DNA from: Candidatus Zixiibacteriota bacterium
GTDB lineage: Bacteria > Zixibacteria > MSB-5A5 > GN15 > FEB-12
Reading direction: 5' to 3'
Length of the DNA: 43,263 nt
NCBI GenBank assembly: GCA_022571845.1
Contig: JACZXB010000013.1
Span: 12,501 to 55,763, forward strand
Within the stretch, counting starts at the first letter, position 1. Every line of letters starts with the position of its first letter. Made by a program: the position numbers and the translations under genes. The notes beneath the pieces were generated by a model, which saw only the letters and a program-made list of their open reading frames with translations, had not been told where the DNA came from and made no database searches. Below, in pieces: positions 17,396 to 25,733 of this stretch.

Positions 17396-17614
17396 CTATG
17401 GCTGGTCGGGATAGCCGGACTTATCGCGAGCAGTCCCTCGCTTAAACGTAGACTTTCTTTGATCCTTTTTGAAGTGGGTATAACAGGTCTTGCACCTCTT
17501 GGGATCTTCGGAGTAACCTCGTTCTGCGAAATATTCCTGAGCCGCTACAGTAAAAACGAATTCCTGATTGCATTCCGTGCAGATTAGTATCCGCGGTTCA
17601 AATCCACTTTCCAT
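17396..17614 (-). CDS. Small zinc-ribbon protein (zf-trcl type)
   Basis: A 72-residue protein with two Cys pairs, C12/C15 (ICTECNQEF) and C41/C44 (CKTCYTHF), separated by AAQEYFAERGYSEDPKRC. This is the layout of the probable zinc-ribbon family often annotated as zinc-binding protein. It has a strong ribosome binding site (GGAGGGGG) before the ATG. Function is unknown; a nucleic-acid-binding or RNA-polymerase-associated role is only a guess. It is convergent with the M6 protease gene, 58 bases apart. Confidence 0.8.
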   Translation of the reverse strand: MESGFEPRILICTECNQEFVFTVAAQEYFAERGYSEDPKRCKTCYTHFKKDQRKSTFKRGTARDKSGYPDQP

Positions 17615-17746
17615 TTTTCCCCCTCCAATGCGACGTCATTTGCTTCCTTGCCATCAGACGCCGCCGCTGGATTATTATAATGGTTAACTTGAATTATCTG
17701 ATAAGGATAACCTAATATTTAGTCAACTAAAAAACTTCTTTTTTCT

Positions 17747-19792
17747 TCAGTAGGGATTGCACAGAGGCAACGAACCTCCGCGAAAAATGTAATCTACAGT
17801 TTTAGTCAAGTCAAGGATATTTGTGGAGATATCGCAATTAAAATCACCAGCTTCTATTATGGGTATTGGCTCTGCCCCGCCTCTGAAAATAAAATCAACC
17901 AGGTAGGTTAAGTCCAGTATTGATATAGAGCCGTCAAAATTTGCGTCCCCTTTGTAAAGCACCGTCGTTACTTCAAGTGTTTCTTCATTCGATACTGTTG
18001 TGTCGTTAATTGACTGAGCTTTAAAATGCAAGTTAGAAGTATTTGATAAAGGCGTGCCTTGAGGTGGATGAACGATGACTGAAAAAATTGTGTCTGAGTT
18101 TAGGCCGATTGCTCGAACAATTGAATCGGCAGCTATCCAGCCTGAATCGTCCCAATATGAAATCTGGTACAAATCGTCAAAGTTGGTGGGATTGAAGACT
18201 TGAAACAGATAGGGTTTATCATCACCGGAGTATATTACAGTATCAGGAGTAACTAATGACGTTAAGACTTCCCGCTGAATAGAAACGTCGGCAGAGTAAT
18301 TGAAAATAGCTTCGGGAGAAAACTCAGAAATGTTTATGCCTATAAGAGCTACCGAATGATAATTTTCAAAGTCATAAACGATTGTGCTGGCAAATTGTGT
18401 GACGGCATCAACTTGAAGCTTTTCAAAAAAGTGCTCGTTTACAGAAATTGACTTAACAATATAAGCGGCCCAGTCGCGAGAGTTGTTGCCGTCAAATTCT
18501 ATGGTAAGCTTGCCAACATTTCCGTTCGGAAAAAACTGAACATAGTCAGAGCCAAATCCGGCAGGATGGTTCAGTGTGCTTTGGGTGGGAACGGGGTAAA
18601 AAGAATGAGTGTTACCGATGTCGATCAAGGGATATTCCCCCCCTTCTTCATGGTGAAGATTGTCATTGCGAATTGCAGTAACATAGTTCCAGGTCACAAA
18701 GTCGGCAAAGGCGGAATCCTGAGTCCAGCCATAGCGGCTCAAAAGCGTATCTGAGAGAGTGTTAAAAATCCCGTCAAATCTCGCCCCTTCCCAGATTGCG
18801 GTCATAAGTGAAGTGTCAAATTTTTGTGCCAGGTACAAACCCCAAATGAAACATGAATAAAAATGGCTGGAGTTTTCCATCAAGGATATTTCCGGAGAAG
18901 TCATAAAAGTCCCTAAATAATTATAATTATCGTCGGTTAAGTCAAACACGATATCTTCCATATAGGTGGCATCGAATTCCATAAACCAGGTGGGCTCGCT
19001 GATATCGTAGGCAAATTGAACCGCATGATGATATTCATGCGCAGCGGTCGCTTTGGCCGCTCCCGCGACTTGACCTTCCGGATCACTATTGAGCGGAAAA
19101 CCGACAAAATCACTGTTCAAAACTATGTAACTGAAACGATCATTCCAGGCTTCGCTGCCAGCACCTTCGGGGACCGTATAACCATAAAAATCGCTGTTTT
19201 CAAAGTATATGTCATACCTGTTGTCACCTCCCAGGGTATCGTCAGAAGGAGGTAATAAATAGCCGAGAAGAGAGTGCTTGGAGTATGATGAATCACAGTA
19301 GGCGGCGCATTTTTCTACATAATCGGGTATTCCGTCGACATCAAGGTCCTCGGATGATACTGCATTCGTTCCGCTCGTATCATAATGTAATTTGAAAATT
19401 CCTAAGGGAGAGACATAGCTGAAAGACGCCGACGGCCTGGCCAAAGCATCACTTAGCGCTTGCTGAGTTTCCGGTTTTAGTTCATTCCAAATCATGTTAA
19501 TTTCAACCAGTTTCATAGTGGCTGACCGAAGTTCACCCGGAAACAGTTGCCGGTCTGTCTGATATTTTGCAGGGAGATCATTGGGAGAACGGATAGCCAT
19601 TACTTCAAGCAGAACTTTAGCGTCTAATGAAATCAGACCCTGGCTGTAATCAGCGCCAATTGCTTCTAAAGCAGCAGCTGACAGAGTACGGCTGGCAGCC
19701 GAAAATGAATTTATCCCAAAGGCTGAAACCGCCGCCAGAACCAAAGCCAGAAAGCAAATCTTTTGCATCAACCGTTTTACTGCCAATTTCAT
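17747..19792 (-). CDS. Secreted MXAN_6640-like putative metalloprotease with C-terminal dockerin
   Basis: A 681-residue exported protein. A signal peptide covers residues 1-32. Residues 250-280 contain HEYHH (H252, E253, H256) followed by WFMEFDATYMED, matching the gluzincin pattern HExxH plus a downstream Glu (E272 or E279), as in MXAN_6640-type putative proteases. The last 69 residues (613-681) are a type I dockerin with two repeats, GDANFDGSISILDLTYLVD and GDFNCDISTNILDLTKTVD, each carrying the Asp/Asn calcium-loop residues and a following FRGG. Dockerins bind cohesins; none is in the window. A promoter is visible just upstream, so it may be transcribed apart from the barrel gene behind it. 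Confidence 0.88.
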   Translation of the reverse strand: MKLAVKRLMQKICFLALVLAAVSAFGINSFSAASRTLSAAALEAIGADYSQGLISLDAKVLLEVMAIRSPNDLPAKYQTDRQLFPGELRSATMKLVEINMIWNELKPETQQALSDALARPSASFSYVSPLGIFKLHYDTSGTNAVSSEDLDVDGIPDYVEKCAAYCDSSYSKHSLLGYLLPPSDDTLGGDNRYDIYFENSDFYGYTVPEGAGSEAWNDRFSYIVLNSDFVGFPLNSDPEGQVAGAAKATAAHEYHHAVQFAYDISEPTWFMEFDATYMEDIVFDLTDDNYNYLGTFMTSPEISLMENSSHFYSCFIWGLYLAQKFDTSLMTAIWEGARFDGIFNTLSDTLLSRYGWTQDSAFADFVTWNYVTAIRNDNLHHEEGGEYPLIDIGNTHSFYPVPTQSTLNHPAGFGSDYVQFFPNGNVGKLTIEFDGNNSRDWAAYIVKSISVNEHFFEKLQVDAVTQFASTIVYDFENYHSVALIGINISEFSPEAIFNYSADVSIQREVLTSLVTPDTVIYSGDDKPYLFQVFNPTNFDDLYQISYWDDSGWIAADSIVRAIGLNSDTIFSVIVHPPQGTPLSNTSNLHFKAQSINDTTVSNEETLEVTTVLYKGDANFDGSISILDLTYLVDFIFRGGAEPIPIIEAGDFNCDISTNILDLTKTVDYIFRGGSLPLCNPY

Positions 19793-19819
19793 TTATACAA
19801 ATCTCAGCTTTTTACTTTT

Positions 19820-19847
19820 ATTATAGTCTTAACACTCACAGCTACAA
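19820..19847 (-). promoter_or_regulatory. Promoter of the dockerin protein gene
   Basis: On the minus strand TTGTAG (19842-19847), a 16-base spacer and a perfect TATAAT (19820-19825) precede the ATG by 27 bases. Confidence 0.5.
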
Positions 19848-19953
19848 ATCCGCGGTAATGGACATGTAATTTGGCATTAGAATAGACCAACAGATTTAGA
19901 ATCAACTGCTACTATTCTCAACAAATACTTAACAACATTCAATCTATTGAATT

Positions 19954-21654
19954 TCAACGACTTGTCAAGAATAAACTGTGGTTGTTGAGGTTGAAAAACT
20001 GTCCTGTTCCGATAGAAATCTCCAGTTTGTTTGCTTGAGAATAAGCTAAATCTGCTCTAAAAAAACGGCTCCTCGAAGATCTATCAAGTGCAAACCGCAA
20101 GCCAACCCCTCCGCTGAAGTAAAAGTCTTTTGTAGTCAAAGGTTCCTTTGGTTTCCAGACCCTGCCTGCATCCATAAATATGGCGAAACCCATAATAGCG
20201 GTGAAAATTCTGATTTCCGGATGGAGTCTCCCCTCCAGGTTGATGACGGCCAGCCTGTCACCTGTTTTAAATTCAGAGGGATAGCCTCTTAGACCAGACC
20301 TCCCACCCAAAATCAAATTCTCTGTTCCTTCAGGTCTCCAGTCGTTTATATAATCTGCATTGAATGCTAAGGTTAAGAACTCAGGACCTCGGTGGTAGTA
20401 GTTCGCACCAACTATACTCAGCCGCTGAAAATCTCTGGTTCCTTTGAATTTGTTAATTCTGGTAAAAGAAAAGTAGAATAGTTCATTAGCAACATTAAAT
20501 CCAAAAGAATAATTGAGCAGCGCCCGGTCATAAACATGGTCATTAAAAAGAGGATTAAAGGCTCTGCCGTAACCAATAGCAGCAGTATGTCCCAGTGTAA
20601 AATCTTCTGTATAGCCAAATCCATCGATTTTCCTGAAGGTTTTAAAGTCCAGCAAAGATCCTCTCAAGCTCAGGTCAACTTGATGATAAAGGGAATCTCG
20701 GGGAAATGATTCATTGACTAAATCAATATCAGCCGGCGAACCGCTGAAGTACTCTTTTGCGTTTGTTCTTTCGAAAGTGTAAGTGTAATTTAGTCCTGTA
20801 ATTACTTTCTTTTTTCTGGGGCCAAACCTGTAATTCATAAAACCCAGCAAAAAATCATCGGCTGTATTCGATCTTCCAATCAAGCGATCATCTTTGAATA
20901 CTTCGTTTCTGTTTTGACCTTTTGCGGCAACTACACCAAACGAAAATGCCTGCTCCAAATTATAAAAAGGATGGCTCAGCGAGGCTGCTTGAATTGACGA
21001 AACCGGATTATTACTGTAATTTATAGTTATTCTGAACAGCTGCCCTGCGAACCGTATATCTTTGAATGATGACTCAATATAATTGTCATCTTTCTCCTGA
21101 ATTACATAATCAAAGGAAAGCGACTGGTTCAGCCCCAGAAAATTCTTTTCCAAAAAGCCTATTTCGTAAGAATATTCGTTGCCTTCTCGGCTGATACCAA
21201 GTCCCCCGGAAAAACTCCATTCATCAATTGTAACCAGGCGCATCAGCAGGTCTCCAGAATCTAACTTTTCTATCTCAATCCAGGCATCATAGATTACATA
21301 ACGATTTCTCAGGTTGCGTGTAATTTCTTCAGCCAGTTCGGATTCAAAGACATCCCCTTTCTTTAATAGTAATTCTCTGGCTATAACAAGCGTCTTGGTT
21401 CGGATGTGCAGCTTATTTGCTGTCTTGAATATAAAGTTATTATAAGGTTCGATTTGGGTGTCAAAAATTTCCCGGTTATCAATTTCAACACTGTCAATTC
21501 TGAGGCCGTTATATTTCTCCAGTTCAGTAATCCTGAGCTGATAAATCTCTGTCTCAAATTGTGCCAAATTCAGTGATTCCGCTCTAATCTCTTGAGCCAG
21601 AATCAAAAACATAGCGAAAACTGCTATTTTTATTGAGTATGAAATAAATTTCAT
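19954..21654 (-). CDS. Omp85-superfamily outer-membrane protein (POTRA plus surface-antigen barrel)
   Basis: A 566-residue protein. A signal peptide (MKFISYSIKIAVFAMFLILA) is followed by a POTRA-like stretch (residues about 45-140: LRIDSVEIDNREIF ... LLLKKGDVFESELAEEITRNLR). The C-terminal part is a bacterial surface antigen barrel with GGRSGLRGYPSEF, equivalent to the conserved [V/L]RGY/F lid motif, near residue 460. It is shorter than BamA (about 800), with one or two POTRAs, so closer to TamA/TpsB-like members. The C-terminus SLFLTSR lacks the usual final Phe. An upstream ATG at 21672 is possible. It precedes the dockerin protein gene, 161 bases away, and could help export it, but that is inference. 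Confidence 0.8.
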   Translation of the reverse strand: MKFISYSIKIAVFAMFLILAQEIRAESLNLAQFETEIYQLRITELEKYNGLRIDSVEIDNREIFDTQIEPYNNFIFKTANKLHIRTKTLVIARELLLKKGDVFESELAEEITRNLRNRYVIYDAWIEIEKLDSGDLLMRLVTIDEWSFSGGLGISREGNEYSYEIGFLEKNFLGLNQSLSFDYVIQEKDDNYIESSFKDIRFAGQLFRITINYSNNPVSSIQAASLSHPFYNLEQAFSFGVVAAKGQNRNEVFKDDRLIGRSNTADDFLLGFMNYRFGPRKKKVITGLNYTYTFERTNAKEYFSGSPADIDLVNESFPRDSLYHQVDLSLRGSLLDFKTFRKIDGFGYTEDFTLGHTAAIGYGRAFNPLFNDHVYDRALLNYSFGFNVANELFYFSFTRINKFKGTRDFQRLSIVGANYYHRGPEFLTLAFNADYINDWRPEGTENLILGGRSGLRGYPSEFKTGDRLAVINLEGRLHPEIRIFTAIMGFAIFMDAGRVWKPKEPLTTKDFYFSGGVGLRFALDRSSRSRFFRADLAYSQANKLEISIGTGQFFNLNNHSLFLTSR

Positions 21655-21713
21655 CTTCGGATATAAAACCATTCTACAACTTGGAAAAAGTCGGAAGAGC
21701 GTACTTAAACAAA

Positions 21714-21741
21714 TTAACCTTTACTATTTACGGCCGATAAT
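21714..21741 (+). promoter_or_regulatory. Possible promoter of the pil/gsp operon
   Basis: TTAACC (21714-21719), a 16-base spacer and GATAAT (21736-21741) lie 38 bases before the pilB-like start. The match is moderate and this is the only candidate I see in the divergent gap. Confidence 0.35.
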
Positions 21742-21779
21742 AAACAAGACATAGGATATTTCAACAATAAAGAGAGGCT

Positions 21780-23516
21780 ATGGCAAAGAAAAAGATTGGT
21801 GACCTCCTTGTCGAACGCGGTTTTTTGACTAAAGCGCAGCTTCAGGAGGGTCTCAAAGTACAATCATCTACTGGCAGACGCTTAGGTGAGATTTTAACTG
21901 AACTCGGATATATCTCAGAAGAGCAGCTACTGGAGACTATTTCCGAGAGATTGCTAATACCCCGAGTCTCCTTAAAATCAATGGTTATCGATCCTGCTAC
22001 TGTTCATAAAGTAAGCGTTGACCTGGCCAGAAGATATTCTCTCATTCCTATTTTTCATATTGGTAAAACCCTTACGCTGGCCATGGCTGATCCGCTCAAT
22101 ATTCTGGCTATCGACGAAATAAAATACCGCACCGGATTAAATATAAAACGGGCAGTTGCATTTGAAACTGAAATCCGGGAAGCTATAGACCTGCATTACT
22201 CGGTGGCAGATTCACTCAGTCAAATCATCGGTAAGCATGCTGAAGAACAAGTCCTTGCGGGCATAGACGAATCAATCTCCGCTGACGTTGAACAGTCAGG
22301 AGCTATTGCAAAACTGGTGCATTTGATGATTACCAAAGCAGTCAAAGAAAAAGCCTCTGATATTCATATTGAACCCGGAGAAATACGCACTAGAATCCGT
22401 TACCGCTCCAGCGGCGTAATGCGCGAAGAAGCCGCTCCTCCAAAATCTATGCAAAACGAACTTGTCTCAAGAATTAAAATCGCTGCTAACCTTGACGTGT
22501 CAGAAAAAAGATTGCCGCAAGATGGCAGGTTCATGTTATCTGTTGAGGGTACGAATATCGACTTACGCGTATCGACCCTGCCGACTATTCATGGAGAAAA
22601 AATAGTAATTAGAATCTTAGATTCCCGTAATCTGATTGTCGATTTCATAGATCTCGGTTTTAGCTCCAAAATCAAAGACAGGTGGCTAGATATTATTCAT
22701 CAGCCTGAAGGACTGATACTTCTTTCAGGACCGACTACAAGCGGAAAAACAACAACCATGTATGCTACCCTTCACGAAATCAATACGATTGAAAAAAATA
22801 TAATTACAGTTGAAGACCCGGTGGAATACTCTTTACCCTTGATCAATCAGGTTCAAATCAATGAAAAAGCCGGGCTTTCTTTCCCCTCCACGCTGCGCTC
22901 AATATTGAGACAAAACCCGGACATAATTATGATTGGCGAAATCCGCGATCTGGAAACTGCACAGATTACTGTTCGTTCGGCTTTAACGGGACATTTAGTT
23001 TTTTCTACTATTCATACTAATGATGCTCCCTCCGCAATTGCGCGGCTTATTGATATGGGCATTGAAAGCTATCTGGTAGCTACGGCGCTGAAGGGAGTGC
23101 TGGCGCAGCGCCTGGTTAGAACAAACTGCCCCGACTGCCTTGAGTCTTACCGTCCTTCCGAAGTCATTCTCCATCGGGCAGGATTAACCGATATCTCTAA
23201 GAAGCTGGAATTTAAGCGCGGCAGCGGCTGCCCAAAATGCAAAAACAGTGGCTACAAAGGGCAGGTCGGCATCTACGAATTCATAGAAATCACTCCCTAC
23301 ATTTCAGAACTGATCATAAAAGGCGTTTCTGTAAACCGCCTGCGTGAAGAATCACGCAAGCACGGTTTTCTGCCTCTTTTTGAAATGGGAATGGAAAAAA
23401 TTACTAAAGGTCAAATCAACCTCGAAGAATTAATTTCTGAAACTTCAAACATAGAAGATATCTCAGCTGCAGAAAAAGACGATTCTGTAGAGACCCAATA
23501 TGCCCGAACACTTTAA
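21780..23516 (+). CDS. pilB: Type IV pilus/type II secretion assembly ATPase (PilB/GspE)
   Basis: A 578-residue cytoplasmic hexameric ATPase that powers pilin polymerisation. Residues 1-150 are the MshEN/GspE N-terminal domain. Walker A is GPTTSGKT (317-324), the Asp box region VEDPVEY follows, Walker B is DIIMIGE (381-387), and the His box is TGHLVFSTIHTND (403-415). The zinc tetracysteine of PilB/GspE is present (C450, C453, C484, C487). AGAGG lies just before the ATG. It opens the eight-gene operon and overlaps the next gene by 17 bases. No PilT-like retraction ATPase is in the window. Confidence 0.96.
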   Translation: MAKKKIGDLLVERGFLTKAQLQEGLKVQSSTGRRLGEILTELGYISEEQLLETISERLLIPRVSLKSMVIDPATVHKVSVDLARRYSLIPIFHIGKTLTLAMADPLNILAIDEIKYRTGLNIKRAVAFETEIREAIDLHYSVADSLSQIIGKHAEEQVLAGIDESISADVEQSGAIAKLVHLMITKAVKEKASDIHIEPGEIRTRIRYRSSGVMREEAAPPKSMQNELVSRIKIAANLDVSEKRLPQDGRFMLSVEGTNIDLRVSTLPTIHGEKIVIRILDSRNLIVDFIDLGFSSKIKDRWLDIIHQPEGLILLSGPTTSGKTTTMYATLHEINTIEKNIITVEDPVEYSLPLINQVQINEKAGLSFPSTLRSILRQNPDIIMIGEIRDLETAQITVRSALTGHLVFSTIHTNDAPSAIARLIDMGIESYLVATALKGVLAQRLVRTNCPDCLESYRPSEVILHRAGLTDISKKLEFKRGSGCPKCKNSGYKGQVGIYEFIEITPYISELIIKGVSVNRLREESRKHGFLPLFEMGMEKITKGQINLEELISETSNIEDISAAEKDDSVETQYARTL

Positions 23517-24714
23517 ATACCGGGCTGTCAGAACCGATGGCAAGATAGAGACAGGCACTATGAGTGCTGAAAGCAGCGCACAAGTACTTGATTATCTGTC
23601 CGAGCAGGATCTTACACCAGTCAAAGTAACTCAGCTGCCCAAAAAAAAGGCTCTCTCTTTCTTTAGTTTTTTAGAAAAAGTTGACTACGATACTCTGATT
23701 CTCTTTACCAACAGCCTTAACACTATGATCCACGCCGGTATTCCGCTGCTTCGGGCTCTGCGCCTGATAAAAGTTGGACCGCGCAACGGCAGGTTTAACA
23801 AGGCAATTCACCAAATTAGATTTAGTTTACAATCAGGAAAATCTCTTTCAGAATCAATGTCTGAGTTTGAAGCTCTCTTTGGTAAAGTTTATATTTCTTG
23901 CGTCGCAGCTGGAGAAGAATCCGGTAAGCTTGAAGAAATTCTCGAAGAACTTGCCAGAATGCTCGAAGAAGAGATGGAATTAACCCGTCAGTTAAAGGCG
24001 GGCATCCGCTATCCTCTGATGGTTGTGGGAGCAATCGGTATTGCTTTTATAGTACTCATGGGATTTGTAATACCAAATTTTGTGACTTTCTATAACGCTT
24101 TCGGGGCTGAACTTCCGCTGCCAACTCAAATTATTCTTCTGATGAGCAAAATTATTACCGGATATTGGTATGTTCTCCTGGCTTTTGCAGTCTTAGCGCT
24201 TGCTGTTTTCAGAAAAATTGTAAGCAATCCTGAAGGGAAGCTTTGGGTTGATGAGAAAATTCTGAAAATACCAATAATGGGAGATTTGATAATCAAAGGG
24301 AATGTCGCCCGGTTTTGTCTGATGTTCCGAATTCTCTTTAAGGCCGGTCTGCCTATCGTAAAGACGCTTGATATTCTCACCGATTCTGTCAAAAACAGCC
24401 AAATCGCTAAAGAAGTGAATCATCTCGGTACCTTTATGAGAGAAGGCAGGGACATGGGGCAAATGCACAAAGAATTCGATTATTTCCCCGAAATCAGCCT
24501 TCAGATGATAGCAATCGGGATGGAATCCGGCTCCTTAGAAAAGATGCTGAAAGAGGTAGGCACCCACTTCACCAAAGAAGTACAGTATACATCGAGACAG
24601 CTGACCTCCATTTTAGAGCCAATTTTGACCTTTGTGTTGGGCGGATTTGTGCTGCTAATGTCTTTGGCTATCCTTTTACCCATGTGGAACCTGATTAAGG
24701 TTTTCAAAGGTTAG
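23500..24714 (+). CDS. pilC: Inner-membrane platform protein PilC/GspF
   Basis: A 404-residue polytopic protein with two repeated T2SSF cytoplasmic domains (residues about 70-190 and 270-390) and three TM helices (about 170-195, 220-240, 375-397). Both repeats carry the family pattern, for example LRALRLIKVG ... SGKSLSESM and GMESGSLEKMLKEVG. It anchors the assembly ATPase and passes force to the growing pilus. The start overlaps the end of pilB by 17 bases, which suggests coupled translation. Confidence 0.95.
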   Translation: MPEHFKYRAVRTDGKIETGTMSAESSAQVLDYLSEQDLTPVKVTQLPKKKALSFFSFLEKVDYDTLILFTNSLNTMIHAGIPLLRALRLIKVGPRNGRFNKAIHQIRFSLQSGKSLSESMSEFEALFGKVYISCVAAGEESGKLEEILEELARMLEEEMELTRQLKAGIRYPLMVVGAIGIAFIVLMGFVIPNFVTFYNAFGAELPLPTQIILLMSKIITGYWYVLLAFAVLALAVFRKIVSNPEGKLWVDEKILKIPIMGDLIIKGNVARFCLMFRILFKAGLPIVKTLDILTDSVKNSQIAKEVNHLGTFMREGRDMGQMHKEFDYFPEISLQMIAIGMESGSLEKMLKEVGTHFTKEVQYTSRQLTSILEPILTFVLGGFVLLMSLAILLPMWNLIKVFKG

Positions 24715-24795
24715 CACTTAATTAAAGCCAGACAGTCAAAATGCCGATATTTATAGAAACATTTAGAATAGCAATTATAGTGTCAGGAGGCACCT

Positions 24796-25230
24796 ATGTT
24801 TACAAAGCTTCGTCAGGAAAGAGGTTTTACCTTAATTGAACTTATAATAATTATTGTCATTCTTGGAATTCTGGCTGCCGTAGCGATCCCAAAATATCAG
24901 GATATTTCAGCTGAAGCCAGAGCGGCGGCGGCCAGAGCATCACTGGGTAATGTACGCTCAGGAATCACCATCTTTTATGCCAACCAAGCTGTAAAGACAG
25001 GTTTCGCGATCTGGCCGACTCAGATACAGCTTGAGACCTCGGGAGTGGTTATGGAACATACGTACCCACCAAATCCGTATCAGTTATTGACTAATGCTCC
25101 GGATTCAATCGTAACCGGCGTTACCAAAGGAACTATTGTCGGTGCCAGAGGCGGCTGGGCATATAACGAAATAACCGGTGAGCTTTGGCTCAACACCAGT
25201 ACGGTTGACATCATTGAGAATCTCTGGTAA
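24796..25230 (+). CDS. Type IV prepilin/pseudopilin, first copy
   Basis: A 144-residue prepilin. A 10-residue leader ending RG is followed by FTLIELIIIIVILGILAA, with Glu at +5, so a PilD-type peptidase should cut before F11. The 134-residue mature protein has a long hydrophobic helix and a small C-terminal domain (GWAYNEITGELWLN). GGAGG five bases before the ATG gives it the best ribosome binding site in the operon, and 81 bases separate it from pilC, so it may be the major subunit and have extra expression. No prepilin peptidase gene is in the window. Confidence 0.93.
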   Translation: MFTKLRQERGFTLIELIIIIVILGILAAVAIPKYQDISAEARAAAARASLGNVRSGITIFYANQAVKTGFAIWPTQIQLETSGVVMEHTYPPNPYQLLTNAPDSIVTGVTKGTIVGARGGWAYNEITGELWLNTSTVDIIENLW

Positions 25231-25253
25231 CAGGCTGATAATCATTTATTGAA

Positions 25254-25721
25254 GTGAACTTAGACAAACTTAAACTTTCCAAAGAGCTCCGCCAGTCTGG
25301 ATTCACTCTGGTGGAGCTTGTTATTATTATCGTAACTCTGGGCATACTGGCAGCAGTTGCTATTCCCAAATTTGGTGATATAGCTGAGAGTTCGAGAGTT
25401 ACGGCCACCACAGAGGAAATGCAGAACTTAAAAAGAGCTGTCATTGGTAACCCCAAAGTAGTAGCGGGCGGGGAACTGATTGACCGCGGTTTTATGGGTG
25501 ATGTTGGCTTTGCTCCTGCTCAGTTGAGTGACCTGGCGGTAAAACCGGGTTCTTTAGCGGTCTACAATAAGTTGACCCGGCTCGGCTGGAACGGTCCTTA
25601 TATCGACTCAGACAACAATTCTTATCTAACAGATGCCTGGGGAGTTGCTTACGTATATAGTGCCGGAAGCAGAACAATAACATCCGTCGGAGGGGCTGAT
25701 ACTATTACTGTTTCTTTCTAA
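25254..25721 (+). CDS. GspG-like prepilin, second copy
   Basis: A 155-residue prepilin with a 16-residue leader ending SG before FTLVELVIIIVTLGILAA and Glu at +5. The C-terminal part GPYIDSDNNSYLTDAWGVAY resembles the GspG pattern around the calcium-binding region (TDAWGNPY). It is therefore closer to the major pseudopilin GspG than the first copy is. The start is GTG with only a weak ribosome binding site, 23 bases after the first pilin gene. Whether it is a minor subunit of the same fibre is unclear. Confidence 0.88.
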   Translation: MNLDKLKLSKELRQSGFTLVELVIIIVTLGILAAVAIPKFGDIAESSRVTATTEEMQNLKRAVIGNPKVVAGGELIDRGFMGDVGFAPAQLSDLAVKPGSLAVYNKLTRLGWNGPYIDSDNNSYLTDAWGVAYVYSAGSRTITSVGGADTITVSF

Positions 25722-25733
25722 AATGGATTTAAG

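Noticed and set aside
24715-24795. A cyclic-di-GMP riboswitch before the pilin genes
   Set aside because: Such switches often precede pilin genes, but none of the conserved blocks is present in these 81 bases.
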